A DNA stretch of 64,000 nucleotides from Winogradskya consettensis (GCF_018332715.1 NZ_BOQP01000045.1:1-64000); one strand, 5' to 3'; positions 16,009-23,934 are shown, counted from the first letter of the stretch. Made by a program: numbers and translations. Notes: a model not told the origin generated them from the sequence alone.

Positions 16009-17354
16009 CCGATCTTGTGCCTGTGCTGCTCGGGCCGCCTACGTGGTTCATCGAGCAGGCGGATGACCTGCGGGAGTATCACCGGCTGCGGCACCGGGTG
16101 TTCGTGGAGGAGCAGGGCCTGTTCGCGGTCAGCGACCGGGACGACCGCGACGACGACCCCCGCACGGTGGTGCTGGTGGCCCGCGCCCCCGACGGCGCCG
16201 TGCTGGGCGGGGTGCGGATCGGTCCCGCGACGGACGGCCCGGACCTCGGCTGGTGGGCGGGCGGCCGGCTGGTCGTCGACCCCCGGGTCCGCGGGGCGCG
16301 CGGCATCGGCCCCGCCCTGGTACGCGCCGCCTGCGCCTACGCGGAGAACGCCGGAGCCCTGCGATTCGACGCCACCGTGCAGCGCCGCTGGGAGACCATG
16401 TTCCGCCGGATCGGCTGGCAGCACGTCCGCGGGACCACCGTCGCCGGCCACCCGCACACCCTGATGCGCTGGCCGATCGGCCGCCTCCAGGCCCTCGCCA
16501 CCGCGACGAAGAGTGTCCTCGGCGACCTGGTCCGCGACCTGGCGCCGGCCGGTTTCGCGGGCGACGACGGCGCTCCCGTGCCGGGCAGCGACCTGATCGC
16601 CGCCTGCGACGCGATCCTGCCGTCCATGGTGGAACGCGATCCGGAATGGGCCGGCTGGTGCGCCGTCCTCGTCAACGTCAACGACCTCGCCGCGATGGGC
16701 GCCGAACCGGTCGGACTGCTCAACGCCGTCGCGGCCCGGGACGCGGCTTTCGCGGGGCGGATTTTCCGGGGACTGAAACGGGGCTCTGAGGCGTACGGTA
16801 TCCCGATTCTTGGTGGTCACACCCAGCTCGGCGTGCCCGCAGCGCTCTCCGCGACGGCCCTGGGAAGGACCGCGCAGCCGGTGCCGGGCGGCGGAGGTCT
16901 CCCCGGCCAGAGCGTCCGCATCACCGCCGACCTGGGCGGGAGCTGGCGGCCCGGCTACCACGGGCGGCAGTGGGACTCGACCAGTCACCGCGACGGCGCC
17001 GAACTGCGCCGGATGACCGGCCTGGTCGCGGCGATGCGGCCGTCCGCGGCCAAGGACGTCTCGATGGCGGGAATCGCCGGAACGCTCGGCATGCTCGCCG
17101 AGGCCAGCGGCTGCGGCGCCATCCTGGAGGTAGCAAGCGTTCCCCGGCCTGCGCAGGCCTCCATGGGCGACTGGCTCACCTGCTTCCCGGGCTTCGCGAT
17201 GATCACCACCGGCGGGACCGCTGTCGAGACCGTCGCGGTCACCGCCGAATGCGGCGAGCTCACAGAAGGGCAAGGCGTCCGCCTGCGCTGGCCGGACGGC
17301 GAGACCACCGCGGCGATCGACGCCGGTGTCACGGGATTGGGGCGAGCGACATGA
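16005..17354 (+). CDS. Fused GNAT acetyltransferase (MSMEG_0567/Sll0786) and AIR-synthase-like protein (Sll0787)
   Basis: 449 residues from the ATG at 16005, which overlaps the radical SAM stop. Residues about 1-150 are a GNAT fold: YHRLRHRVFVEEQGLF, then LVVDPRVRGARGIGPALVRAACAYA for the acetyl-CoA pocket. Residues about 165-449 are AIR-synthase-like: FAGDDGAPVPGSDL, NVNDLAAMGAEP, ILGGHTQLGVPAALSATALG. Cyanobacteria carry these as two genes (Sll0786 and Sll0787), so this is a fusion. AIR-synthase folds bind ATP and activate amides, which fits nitrogen chemistry. The stop overlaps the first mini-ORF (ATGA). Confidence 0.88.
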   Translation: MTDLVPVLLGPPTWFIEQADDLREYHRLRHRVFVEEQGLFAVSDRDDRDDDPRTVVLVARAPDGAVLGGVRIGPATDGPDLGWWAGGRLVVDPRVRGARGIGPALVRAACAYAENAGALRFDATVQRRWETMFRRIGWQHVRGTTVAGHPHTLMRWPIGRLQALATATKSVLGDLVRDLAPAGFAGDDGAPVPGSDLIAACDAILPSMVERDPEWAGWCAVLVNVNDLAAMGAEPVGLLNAVAARDAAFAGRIFRGLKRGSEAYGIPILGGHTQLGVPAALSATALGRTAQPVPGGGGLPGQSVRITADLGGSWRPGYHGRQWDSTSHRDGAELRRMTGLVAAMRPSAAKDVSMAGIAGTLGMLAEASGCGAILEVASVPRPAQASMGDWLTCFPGFAMITTGGTAVETVAVTAECGELTEGQGVRLRWPDGETTAAIDAGVTGLGRAT

Positions 17355-17443
17355 CTGACTGCACCGAACGGCAATTGCCGGCGCCGAGGGACGGCCGTGA
17401 CGGTGAGGGCCACGAAGGCATGTCAAAGGAAGGCAGAGCATGA
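17351..17443 (+). CDS. Mini-ORF 1, 30 residues, translationally coupled
   Basis: ATG at 17351 overlaps the stop of the GNAT-AIR gene. The peptide starts MTDCTERQLPAP, is rich in Gly, Arg, Asp and Glu, and ends MSKEGRA. Its TGA (17441-17443) overlaps the ATG of the next copy. One Cys at position 4. It is hydrophilic, has no signal peptide and matches no family I know. Whether it is a product or a translation relay cannot be told from sequence alone. Confidence 0.5.
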   Translation: MTDCTERQLPAPRDGRDGEGHEGMSKEGRA

Positions 17444-17532
17444 CTGACTGCACCGAACGGCAATTGCCGGCGCCGAGGGACGGCCGTGACGGTGAGGGCC
17501 ACGAAGGCATGTCAAAGGAAGGCAGAGCATGA
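17440..17532 (+). CDS. Mini-ORF 2, identical copy of mini-ORF 1
   Basis: Identical at DNA level to mini-ORF 1. It is preceded by AAAGGAAGGCAGAGC, a good ribosome site encoded by the end of the previous unit. It starts on an ATGA overlap and ends on an ATGA overlap. Confidence 0.5.
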   Translation: MTDCTERQLPAPRDGRDGEGHEGMSKEGRA

Positions 17533-17621
17533 CTGACTGCACCGAACGGCAATTGCCGGCGCCGAGGAACGGCCGTGACGGTGAGGGCCACGAAGGCATG
17601 CCAAAGGAAGGCAGAGCGTGA
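17529..17621 (+). CDS. Mini-ORF 3, diverged copy overlapping the nitrilase start
   Basis: Same 30-residue frame with two substitutions: Asp14 to Asn (17568) and Ser25 to Pro (17601). Its TGA at 17619-17621 overlaps the nitrilase GTG at 17618 (GTGA). Both changes are missense and the frame is preserved. Confidence 0.5.
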   Translation: MTDCTERQLPAPRNGRDGEGHEGMPKEGRA

Positions 17622-18457
17622 CCAGGATCAGGATGGCGGCGGTGGCGGAGGCGTTCGATCGGGATCTGGAGGGGGACTTCGGCCGGGTCGAGAAGCTGAT
17701 CGCTCAGGCCCGCGTGGACGGGGTGCAGCTGCTGGCGTTGCCCGAGGCGGCCCTCGGCGGGTATCTGGCCGATCTGGAGGGCGACGCCGAGAAGCCACCC
17801 GCGCTGCGCCTCGACGGGCCGGAGATCGCCCGGCTGATCACGCTCGCCGGGGACATGGTGGTCTGCGCGGGTTTCTGTGAGGCCGACGGTGACCGCCGCT
17901 ACAACAGCGTGGTCTGCGTAGGCGGCGGCAGGGTGCTCGGCAGCCACCGCAAGGTCCACCAGCCGCTGCGCGAGAACGCCAGCTACGACTCGGGCGACGG
18001 GTTCACGGCGTTCGACACGCCGGTCGGCCGGATCGGGCTGATGATCTGCTACGACAAGGCTTTCCCCGAGTCGGCGCGCTCCCTGGCCCTCGACGGGGCT
18101 GAGATCATCGTGTGTGTGTCGGCCTGGCCCGGCAGCCGCACCGGCGCCCCCGCCGACCTCGCCGACGACCGTTGGACCCGCCGCTTCGACCTGTTCGACC
18201 GCGCCCGCGCCCTGGAGAACCAGGTCGTCTGGCTGTCGGCGAACCAGTCCGGCACGTTCGGCTCCCTGCGCTTCGTGTGCAGCGCCAAGGTTGTCGACCC
18301 CGGCGGCGACGTCCTCGCGACCACCGGCACCGCCCCCGGTATGGCCATTGCGGACATCGCGGTCACCGAAGCCCTCACGACCGCCCGCCGATCGATGGGC
18401 CACCTGCGCGACCGCAGGCCCGACGCGTACCCGATGCTCGCATCGTCCACCATCTAA
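17618..18457 (+). CDS. Nitrilase / carbon-nitrogen hydrolase (Nit1C catalytic copy)
   Basis: 279 residues starting at GTG 17618 after AAAGGAAGGCAGAGC. The catalytic triad of the superfamily is intact: Glu43 in LPEAALGG, Lys112 in HRKVH and Cys144 in MICYDKAFPE. It is shorter than plant-type nitrilases, close to the amidase/beta-ureidopropionase size class. In Nit1C of cyanide-using Pseudomonas the nitrilase NitC is required for cyanide assimilation. Here it would hydrolyse a nitrile or amide for nitrogen supply; the exact substrate is inferred. Followed 3 bp later by a paralogue. Confidence 0.9.
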   Translation: MTRIRMAAVAEAFDRDLEGDFGRVEKLIAQARVDGVQLLALPEAALGGYLADLEGDAEKPPALRLDGPEIARLITLAGDMVVCAGFCEADGDRRYNSVVCVGGGRVLGSHRKVHQPLRENASYDSGDGFTAFDTPVGRIGLMICYDKAFPESARSLALDGAEIIVCVSAWPGSRTGAPADLADDRWTRRFDLFDRARALENQVVWLSANQSGTFGSLRFVCSAKVVDPGGDVLATTGTAPGMAIADIAVTEALTTARRSMGHLRDRRPDAYPMLASSTI

Positions 18458-18460
18458 CTC

Positions 18461-19300
18461 ATGGCAACTACCCGGATCGCCGCCGCAGCAGCCCATTTCG
18501 GGCGCGACCTCGAGTACGACCTCGGGCGCATCGGCAAGCTCATCACCGACGCCCGCGACGCCGGGGCCGGGATGCTCGTGCTGCCCGACGCGGCGGTCGG
18601 CGGCTACCTCGCGGACCTGCGTCACCCCGATCCGGGTGCGCTGCCGCCCGCGTTCGGGCCGGACGACCCGATCCTGGACCGGATCGCGATCATGGCGCGG
18701 GACATGGTCGTGTGCGTCGGCTACTGCGAGGCGGACGGCGACGAACGGTACAACGCCGCGATCTGCCTCACCGGCGACGGTGTGCTCGGCCGGCACCGCA
18801 AGGTCCACCTGCCGGCCGCGGAGGTCACCGTCTACGCGGCCGGTGACACGTTCGCGGCCTTCGACACCCCGGTCGGGAGGGTGGGCATGCTGATCGACTA
18901 CGACAAGACGTTCCCCGAGTCCGCGCGGACGCTCGCGCTCGACGGCGCGCAGATCGTCGCGTGCCTGTCCGCGTGGCCGGCCAGCATCACCAACCAGGCG
19001 CCGAAGCTGTCCCAGGACCGCCAGTCGCGGCTGTTCGACCTCTACGACTGCGCCCGCGCGGCCGAGAACCAGATCGTCGTCGTCTCCTCCAACCAGACCG
19101 GCGCGGTCGGCGGCATGCGCTTCCTCGGCCAGGCCAAGGTGGTCGGCCCGGCGGGCAACATCCTCGCCCGCACCTGGGCCAAGGCCGGGCTCGCGGTCGC
19201 CGAGCTCGACGTCGCCGCCGAGATCGCCACCGCCCGCCGCGTGCTGCGCCACCTCGACGAGCTCAAACCGGACAGCTACCGGACGGCGGCCACGACATGA
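18461..19300 (+). CDS. Nitrilase-like paralogue with replaced catalytic residues (probable pseudo-enzyme)
   Basis: 279 residues, clearly a tandem duplicate of the nitrilase: GRDLEYDLGRIGKLI, RDMVVCVGYCEADGDERYN and DYDKTFPESARTLALDGAQI align without trouble. The triad is altered. Glu43 is Asp (LPDAAVGG), Lys114 is kept (HRKVH) and the nucleophile is Asp146 in place of Cys (MLIDYDKTFPE; codon GAC at 18896-18898). A thioester intermediate is impossible with this active site. The frame is intact with strong GC3, so the gene is under selection. Nitrilases assemble as dimers or spirals, so this may be a structural or regulatory subunit. No clear own ribosome site, which suggests coupling. Confidence 0.85.
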   Translation: MATTRIAAAAAHFGRDLEYDLGRIGKLITDARDAGAGMLVLPDAAVGGYLADLRHPDPGALPPAFGPDDPILDRIAIMARDMVVCVGYCEADGDERYNAAICLTGDGVLGRHRKVHLPAAEVTVYAAGDTFAAFDTPVGRVGMLIDYDKTFPESARTLALDGAQIVACLSAWPASITNQAPKLSQDRQSRLFDLYDCARAAENQIVVVSSNQTGAVGGMRFLGQAKVVGPAGNILARTWAKAGLAVAELDVAAEIATARRVLRHLDELKPDSYRTAATT

Positions 19301-20343
19301 GGATCGCGCTGCTGACCTACTCGACCCGGCCGCGCGGGGGCGTCGTGCACACCCTCGCCCTGGCCGAGGCCCTGGCGGAGCAAGGGCAGGACGTCACGGT
19401 CTGGACCCTCGGTCGCGGTGGCGGTTTCTTCCGGCCCGTCCATCCTTCTGTACGCGTGGAGCTCGTCCCCTTCCCCGACGAGCCGGGCGAATCCGTGGGG
19501 GAGCGGATCCTGCGCTCGATCGCCCTGCTGCGTACGGCGTTCACGCCCGGTGACTACGACATCGTCCACGCCCAGGACTGCATCAGCGCCAACGCCGTGG
19601 ACCGCTGCGTGCGGACCGTCCACCATCTCGACCAGTTCACGACACCGGAACTGGCCGCCTGTCACGAGCGGGCCATCGTCCGGCCGTACGCCCATCTGTG
19701 TGTCTCGTCCGCCGTGGCAGCCGAGGTGCACGCGGGCTGGGGCCTGTCACCCACCGTGATCCCCAACGGCGTGGACGCGGCCCGCTTCGCCGACGCCGTC
19801 CCCGGCACCCGGCACGGCGCGTATGTGCTGTCCGTCGGCGGTATCGAGCCGCGGAAGGGATCTCTCGATCTGCTGGACGCGTACGCCCTGCTCCGCGACG
19901 ATTTCCCCGGCCTGAAACTCGTCGTCGCCGGCGGGGAAACCCTGTTCGACTATCGCGACTACCGCGCAGAATGGGAACGCCGGGCGTCGGCGTTGAAAGT
20001 CGAACCGCTGGTGCTCGGGCCGGTCGACCACGACGAGCTGCCCGGGATCGTGGCCGGCGCGGCGGCGTTCGCGTTCCCGTCCACCAAGGAGGGGTTCGGG
20101 CTCGCCGCGATGGAGGCCCTCGCCGCCGGCGTACCCGTCGTGGTCCGTGACCTGCCCGTCCTGCGCGAGGTCTTCGGCGACACGGTCAGTTACGGCCACG
20201 ACCCGGCGTCCCTGGCGGCTGCCCTCCGTGCGGCGATCAAGGAACCGTTGCCCGCCACCGCCGGCCGCGAGCTGGCCGCCGCCCACACCTGGGAAGCCGC
20301 CGCCCGCCGCCACCTCGAGTTCTACGCCTCGCTGAAGCCCTGA
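19297..20343 (+). CDS. Glycosyltransferase family 4-like, MSMEG_0565 family
   Basis: 348 residues, ATG overlapping the previous stop (ATGA). GT-B architecture: N-terminal LLTYSTRPRGGVVHTLALAEAL, linker VIPNGVDAARF, donor half LSVGGIEPRKGSLDLLDAY and the E-x7-E type STKEGFGLAAMEALAAG. It is the usual last gene of actinobacterial Nit1C clusters. It may glycosylate the product of the pathway, which would mean the cluster makes a metabolite and not only ammonia. Converges with a 22-bp overlap on the RraA-like gene. Confidence 0.88.
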   Translation: MRIALLTYSTRPRGGVVHTLALAEALAEQGQDVTVWTLGRGGGFFRPVHPSVRVELVPFPDEPGESVGERILRSIALLRTAFTPGDYDIVHAQDCISANAVDRCVRTVHHLDQFTTPELAACHERAIVRPYAHLCVSSAVAAEVHAGWGLSPTVIPNGVDAARFADAVPGTRHGAYVLSVGGIEPRKGSLDLLDAYALLRDDFPGLKLVVAGGETLFDYRDYRAEWERRASALKVEPLVLGPVDHDELPGIVAGAAAFAFPSTKEGFGLAAMEALAAGVPVVVRDLPVLREVFGDTVSYGHDPASLAAALRAAIKEPLPATAGRELAAAHTWEAAARRHLEFYASLKP

Positions 20344-20930
20344 TCCCGCAACGCCTTCTCGATGCGGGACCGGTGATCGGTCTCCCACTCGTCCAGGCTC
20401 TGCGCGGCCTCCTTCGCCAGCTTCGCGCGCGCATCGGAGAGGACCTGTTCGCGGCGGTTGCCGGGCATGACCACGATGCCGTCCTCGTCGGCCACCACGA
20501 GGTCACCGGGGTTCACGAGCACCCCGCCGCACCGCACCGGCACCTGCAGCGCGCCGACCTGCTTCTTCGTGCCGGGGATGGGCACGACTCCGCGCGCGAA
20601 CACCGGGAACGCGGCGTCGCGCACCTCCCCGACGTCCCGGATCACGCCGTCGAGCACGAGCCCGGCGACCCCGTTGCGCTGAGCCACGGCGCAGACGTTC
20701 CCGCCGGCGAGGGCGTACGTCGTGTCCCCGGACCCGGCGACGATCACCGAGCCCGGCGCCGCCCGGTAGATGGCCGCGTGCAGCATCAGGTTGTCACCCG
20801 GCGGGCACTGCACTGTGTACGCCGGCCCGGTCAGCGCGACCGGCCCCCACAGTGCCCGCACACCGAGATCCATGACCTGCTCCACGCCCAGCAGATCGGC
20901 GAGGGTCGTCGAAGGTATTGAAGTGTCCAC
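20322..20930 (-). CDS. RraA-like protein (HMG/CHA aldolase or RNase E regulator fold)
   Basis: 202 residues. GPAYTVQCPPGDNLMLH, the GGNVCAVAQRNGVAGLVLDGVIRD motif with the catalytic-type Arg-Asp, and DLVVADEDGIVVMP are standard for the RraA fold. In actinobacteria most such proteins are class II pyruvate aldolases or decarboxylases acting on 4-hydroxy-4-methyl-2-oxoglutarate-like acids. The last 22 bp overlap the convergent glycosyltransferase gene. Downstream of an esterase gene on the same strand (9-bp gap). Confidence 0.82.
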   Translation of the reverse strand: MDTSIPSTTLADLLGVEQVMDLGVRALWGPVALTGPAYTVQCPPGDNLMLHAAIYRAAPGSVIVAGSGDTTYALAGGNVCAVAQRNGVAGLVLDGVIRDVGEVRDAAFPVFARGVVPIPGTKKQVGALQVPVRCGGVLVNPGDLVVADEDGIVVMPGNRREQVLSDARAKLAKEAAQSLDEWETDHRSRIEKALRDQGFSEA

Positions 20931-20939
20931 ACCGTGAAA

Positions 20940-21839
20940 CTACCGGTTGCGCAGCCGCTGCCCGACGAACAGTGCCGCGCGGTCGAGAGCGTCGTCCGCC
21001 TCGCCGAGCGTGCCCGCGTACGCCTGGAAGACGTGCGGCACCCCGGCCACCACGTCGAGGATGACGTCGACCTCCGCCGCGCGCGCCCGGTCGGCGAAGC
21101 GGGTGGCGTCGTCCAGCAGCAGCTCGTTCGTCCCGGCCTGCAGCAGCATCGGCGGCAGCCCGGCGAGGTCACCCACGATCGCGGGGCTCAGCAGCTCCTG
21201 CCGCGGATCCTGCCCGGCGAGGTAGAGCGCCCCCGTGCCGTCGAGCCCGTCCTTGGTGAAGAACGGGTCGATGCCCTCCTTGGACCGCATGCTCGCCCCC
21301 GTCCGCGTCGCGTCGAGTCCTGGCGAGAACGCCACGATCCCGGCCGGCATCGGCAACCCCGCCGCCCGCGCGGCGAGACACGTCGTCACGGCCAGCCCGC
21401 CACCCGCGGAATCCCCGGCGAGGACGGTCGCTGCCGGGTCCGTGCCACGTTCCAGCAGCTCACGGTACGCGGCCAAGCAGTCCTCGATAGCCGCAGGGAA
21501 CGGGTTCCCGGGCGCGAGACGGTAGTCCAGCGACACCGCCGGCACCCCGGTGCGGACGACAAGGTTCGCGGTGAGACTGATCGCGGTCTCCGGCGACCCG
21601 AACACGAACGAACCACCGTGGAGATAGAGGATCGTGCCGGGACGCTCGTCGCGCTCGGGGCGTACTGACAATGCCGGCCTGCCACCCAGAGTGGTGGCCT
21701 CCCTGTGCACGCCGCCGGGCACGGCCATGGTCGTCATGAACGCCGCGAACCCGCTCCGGATCTCCTCGATCGACTCCGGCGTCGCCGGCGGGTGCTCCCG
21801 CAGTGCCGTGTCGAGCGCTACTCGTTGCTGCCTGGTCAT
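20940..21839 (-). CDS. Alpha/beta hydrolase of the hormone-sensitive-lipase type
   Basis: 299 residues from the ATG at 21839, chosen because GGGGGAGATTC precedes it; the open frame further upstream runs over the MarR promoter. HSL-family signature YLHGGSF and nucleophile GDSAGGG are present, with Asp and the final His in GVPHVFQAYAG. Likely a short-chain esterase or lactonase. It probably shares a transcript with the RraA-like gene and is divergent from a MarR regulator. Confidence 0.88.
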   Translation of the reverse strand: MTRQQRVALDTALREHPPATPESIEEIRSGFAAFMTTMAVPGGVHREATTLGGRPALSVRPERDERPGTILYLHGGSFVFGSPETAISLTANLVVRTGVPAVSLDYRLAPGNPFPAAIEDCLAAYRELLERGTDPAATVLAGDSAGGGLAVTTCLAARAAGLPMPAGIVAFSPGLDATRTGASMRSKEGIDPFFTKDGLDGTGALYLAGQDPRQELLSPAIVGDLAGLPPMLLQAGTNELLLDDATRFADRARAAEVDVILDVVAGVPHVFQAYAGTLGEADDALDRAALFVGQRLRNR

Positions 21840-21874
21840 GAATCTCCCCCTTACGGAACATGCCCTGGAACTAT

Positions 21875-21919
21875 ATGCCTGAGCATCTACTACGTCGGGT
21901 AAAGTACATGCCATGGCAT
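21875..21919. promoter_or_regulatory. Probable MarR operator sites
   Basis: A 12-bp perfect palindrome ATGCCATGGCAT (21908-21919) overlaps the MarR start codon. A related imperfect one, ATGCCTGAGCAT, lies at 21875-21886 between the divergent genes. The arrangement suggests autorepression plus control of the esterase. Confidence 0.5.
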
Positions 21920-22371
21920 CTACTGGGCAAGCCCACCTGGGTTTTCTGGACGACCTGGTCCGGTGCGAGACGCGGCTCTACAACGCGCTCAACGACCGCC
22001 TGCGCGAACGCCACGGCATCGTCATGTCCCAGTTCGAGGCCCTGCACCTCATCCGCACGTCCCCACGCTGCCGCGTCGCCGACCTCGCCGGGGCGGTGGC
22101 AGCCGGCGTCGGCGCGATCAGCAAGGGCGTCGACCGACTCGAAGCAAAAGGCTGGGTCCGGCGCCTCCCGAACCCCGCCGACCGCCGCTCATCCCTGCTG
22201 CTCCTGACCGAGACGGGCGAGCAACTCGTCGCCGACGCCAGGCACACGTGCGAGCAGCGCCTCGCCGAGCTCCTCGACATCACCCCGGAGGAACTCGCCG
22301 CGACCACACGCACCCTGTCGAAGCTGCGCCGTTCGCTCGAAGCCGGCCAGGTCGGCGTACCCGTCGGGTGA
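21913..22371 (+). CDS. MarR-family transcriptional regulator
   Basis: 152 residues, standard MarR length. HGIVMSQFEALHLI, then RVADLAGAVAAGVGAISKGVDRLEAKGWVRR and the wing NPADRRSSLLLLTETGEQL are diagnostic. Divergent from the esterase/RraA genes, with palindromes between. The start codon is inside an operator-like palindrome. Converges 3 bp from the chemoreceptor stop. Confidence 0.9.
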   Translation: MASTGQAHLGFLDDLVRCETRLYNALNDRLRERHGIVMSQFEALHLIRTSPRCRVADLAGAVAAGVGAISKGVDRLEAKGWVRRLPNPADRRSSLLLLTETGEQLVADARHTCEQRLAELLDITPEELAATTRTLSKLRRSLEAGQVGVPVG

Positions 22372-22374
22372 GAT

Positions 22375-23934
22375 TTAGAGCTTGAAGGCCTGGACCAGGG
22401 TGCGCAGCTCGTCGGCGGTGCGGGCGACCTCGGCGCTGGCGTCGCGGGTCTGCTGGACGCCGGAGGAGGCCTGGCCGGTTGCGGCGGAGACGTCGGCGAT
22501 GTTGGTGGCGATGCGGCTGCTGCCCGAGGCGACCTCGGTGATGCTGCGGGACATCTCACCGGTGGTGGCGGTCTGTTCCTCGACCGCGCTGGCGATGGTG
22601 GTCTGGAAGTCGTTGATCTTCGCGATGACCTCGCTGATCCGGCTGATCACCTCGACCGCGCCGCTGGTGCCCGCCTGGATCGCCGTGACCCGGGCGTGGA
22701 TGTCCTCGGTGGCGCGGGCGGTCTCCTGAGCCAGGTCCTTGACCTCGGAGGCGACCACGGCGAAGCCCTTGCCGGCGTCGCCCGCGCGGGCTGCCTCGAT
22801 CGTGGCGTTGAGGGCGAGCAGGTTGGTCTGGGCGGCGATCGAGGTGATCAGGTTGATGACGTTGCCGATCTCCGCCGACGACTCGCCGAGCTGCCGGATC
22901 GTCTCGGTGGCGTGTGCGGCCTCCGACACGGCGACCCCGGCGATCTGGACGGCCTCGCTGGTGTTGCGGGAGATCTCGCGGATGCTCAGGCCCATCTCCT
23001 CGGAGCCCGCGGCCACGGTCTGCACGTTGCGGGAGATCTCGTCGGCCTCCGCGGCGGCGGAGTTGGTCTGCGTGTTCGTGTTGCCGGTGGTCGACGCGAG
23101 CTGCTCGGCGATCCCGGACAGGCCCGTCGCGGAGCGGGACAGGGCGTCCGCGTTGCCGCCGATGGTGGTCATCGAGGCGTGGATCGAGTCGAGCGCGGCG
23201 TCCAGGCCGGCTGCCATACGGCCCAGCTCGTCGCGGGTGGTGATGCCGCTGCGGCGGGTCAGGTCGCCGTGGGCGAGCGCGTCGACGACCTCGCCGATGC
23301 GGCGCACGGGGCGCAGGATCGAGCGGACCAGCGGGATCGCCAGGCCGATCAGCAGGGCGAGCCCGGCAGCGCCGGTGAGCAGGGCGAACAGGCGTACGTT
23401 GCGCTCGGTCGCGGCCATGTCGGCGCGCTCCTGCTCCGCGGCGGCCTGCACGGCGTCGGTCAGTGTGCCCAGCTCGTCGTCGGTGACGTGGTTGCGGGTG
23501 GCGATCTCGTCGAGGTTCGCCAGGGCCCCGGCCTTGTCGCTCGCCGCGGACTTCACAAAGCCGGTGATGAACGCGCTGAACGAGGTGAAGTCCGGCCGGT
23601 TCGCGGTGAACTGCGCCTTGAACGCCTCCGGCAGGCCCGAGGCCATCACCGCGTCGGCGGCCTCGGTCGAGGAGGCCACGTCGTCGACGGTGTCCTGCGT
23701 GACGTCCTGACCCAGGGCGGCCCGGTACGCGTCCACCTTGAGCTCGCTCTGCCGGGTGTCCAGATGATGCAGGGCGGCCAGGCCCTCCTCGAGCCCGCGG
23801 ACGGTGTCCGACTGCCGGATGAGGTCGCGCTGACCGGCCAGGCTGATGGCGGCCATCACGGCGAGTGCCAGTGCGCCCGCGATCACGATGAGGACGAGCC
23901 TGCGGGCCACACCGAGGGTGCTCAGACGGAACAT
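22375..23934 (-). CDS. Methyl-accepting chemotaxis protein
   Basis: 519 residues. TM1 about 11-32, a four-helix-bundle type sensor about 35-178, TM2 about 181-203, then a HAMP domain (LRPVRRIGEVVDALAHGDLTRR). The signalling tip includes INLITSIAAQTNLLALNATIEAARAGDAGKGFAVVA with the conserved hairpin. No CheB/CheR pentapeptide at the C-terminus. No che or flagellar genes lie nearby, so it is an orphan receptor. Presence implies motility or another Che-type pathway elsewhere, as in Actinoplanes zoospores. Confidence 0.95.
   Translation of the reverse strand: MFRLSTLGVARRLVLIVIAGALALAVMAAISLAGQRDLIRQSDTVRGLEEGLAALHHLDTRQSELKVDAYRAALGQDVTQDTVDDVASSTEAADAVMASGLPEAFKAQFTANRPDFTSFSAFITGFVKSAASDKAGALANLDEIATRNHVTDDELGTLTDAVQAAAEQERADMAATERNVRLFALLTGAAGLALLIGLAIPLVRSILRPVRRIGEVVDALAHGDLTRRSGITTRDELGRMAAGLDAALDSIHASMTTIGGNADALSRSATGLSGIAEQLASTTGNTNTQTNSAAAEADEISRNVQTVAAGSEEMGLSIREISRNTSEAVQIAGVAVSEAAHATETIRQLGESSAEIGNVINLITSIAAQTNLLALNATIEAARAGDAGKGFAVVASEVKDLAQETARATEDIHARVTAIQAGTSGAVEVISRISEVIAKINDFQTTIASAVEEQTATTGEMSRSITEVASGSSRIATNIADVSAATGQASSGVQQTRDASAEVARTADELRTLVQAFKL

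Larger units (their letters stand above)
17351..17617 (+). repeat. Three exact-length 89-bp tandem repeats in the Nit1C operon
   Basis: Units begin at 17351, 17440 and 17529, and the nitrilase GTG at 17618 falls exactly where a fourth unit would start. Units 1 and 2 are identical; unit 3 differs at two positions. Each holds a ribosome site at its 3' end, the 12-bp palindrome CGGCAATTGCCG (17369-17380, 17458-17469, 17547-17558) and a complete mini-ORF. Since 89 is 3n+2, each unit shifts the frame, and each start/stop overlap resets it. Confidence 0.95.

Noticed and set aside
15804..19252. Long minus-strand open frames through the nitrilase operon, including repeated peptide blocks over the 89-bp units
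   Set aside because: They are antisense shadows in very GC-rich coding DNA; the repeated blocks only reflect the tandem repeats. Family motifs and overlaps support the plus strand.
12043..20343. Classical secondary-metabolite (PKS/NRPS) cluster
   Set aside because: There are no carrier proteins, ketosynthases, condensation or adenylation domains in the operon or its flanks.
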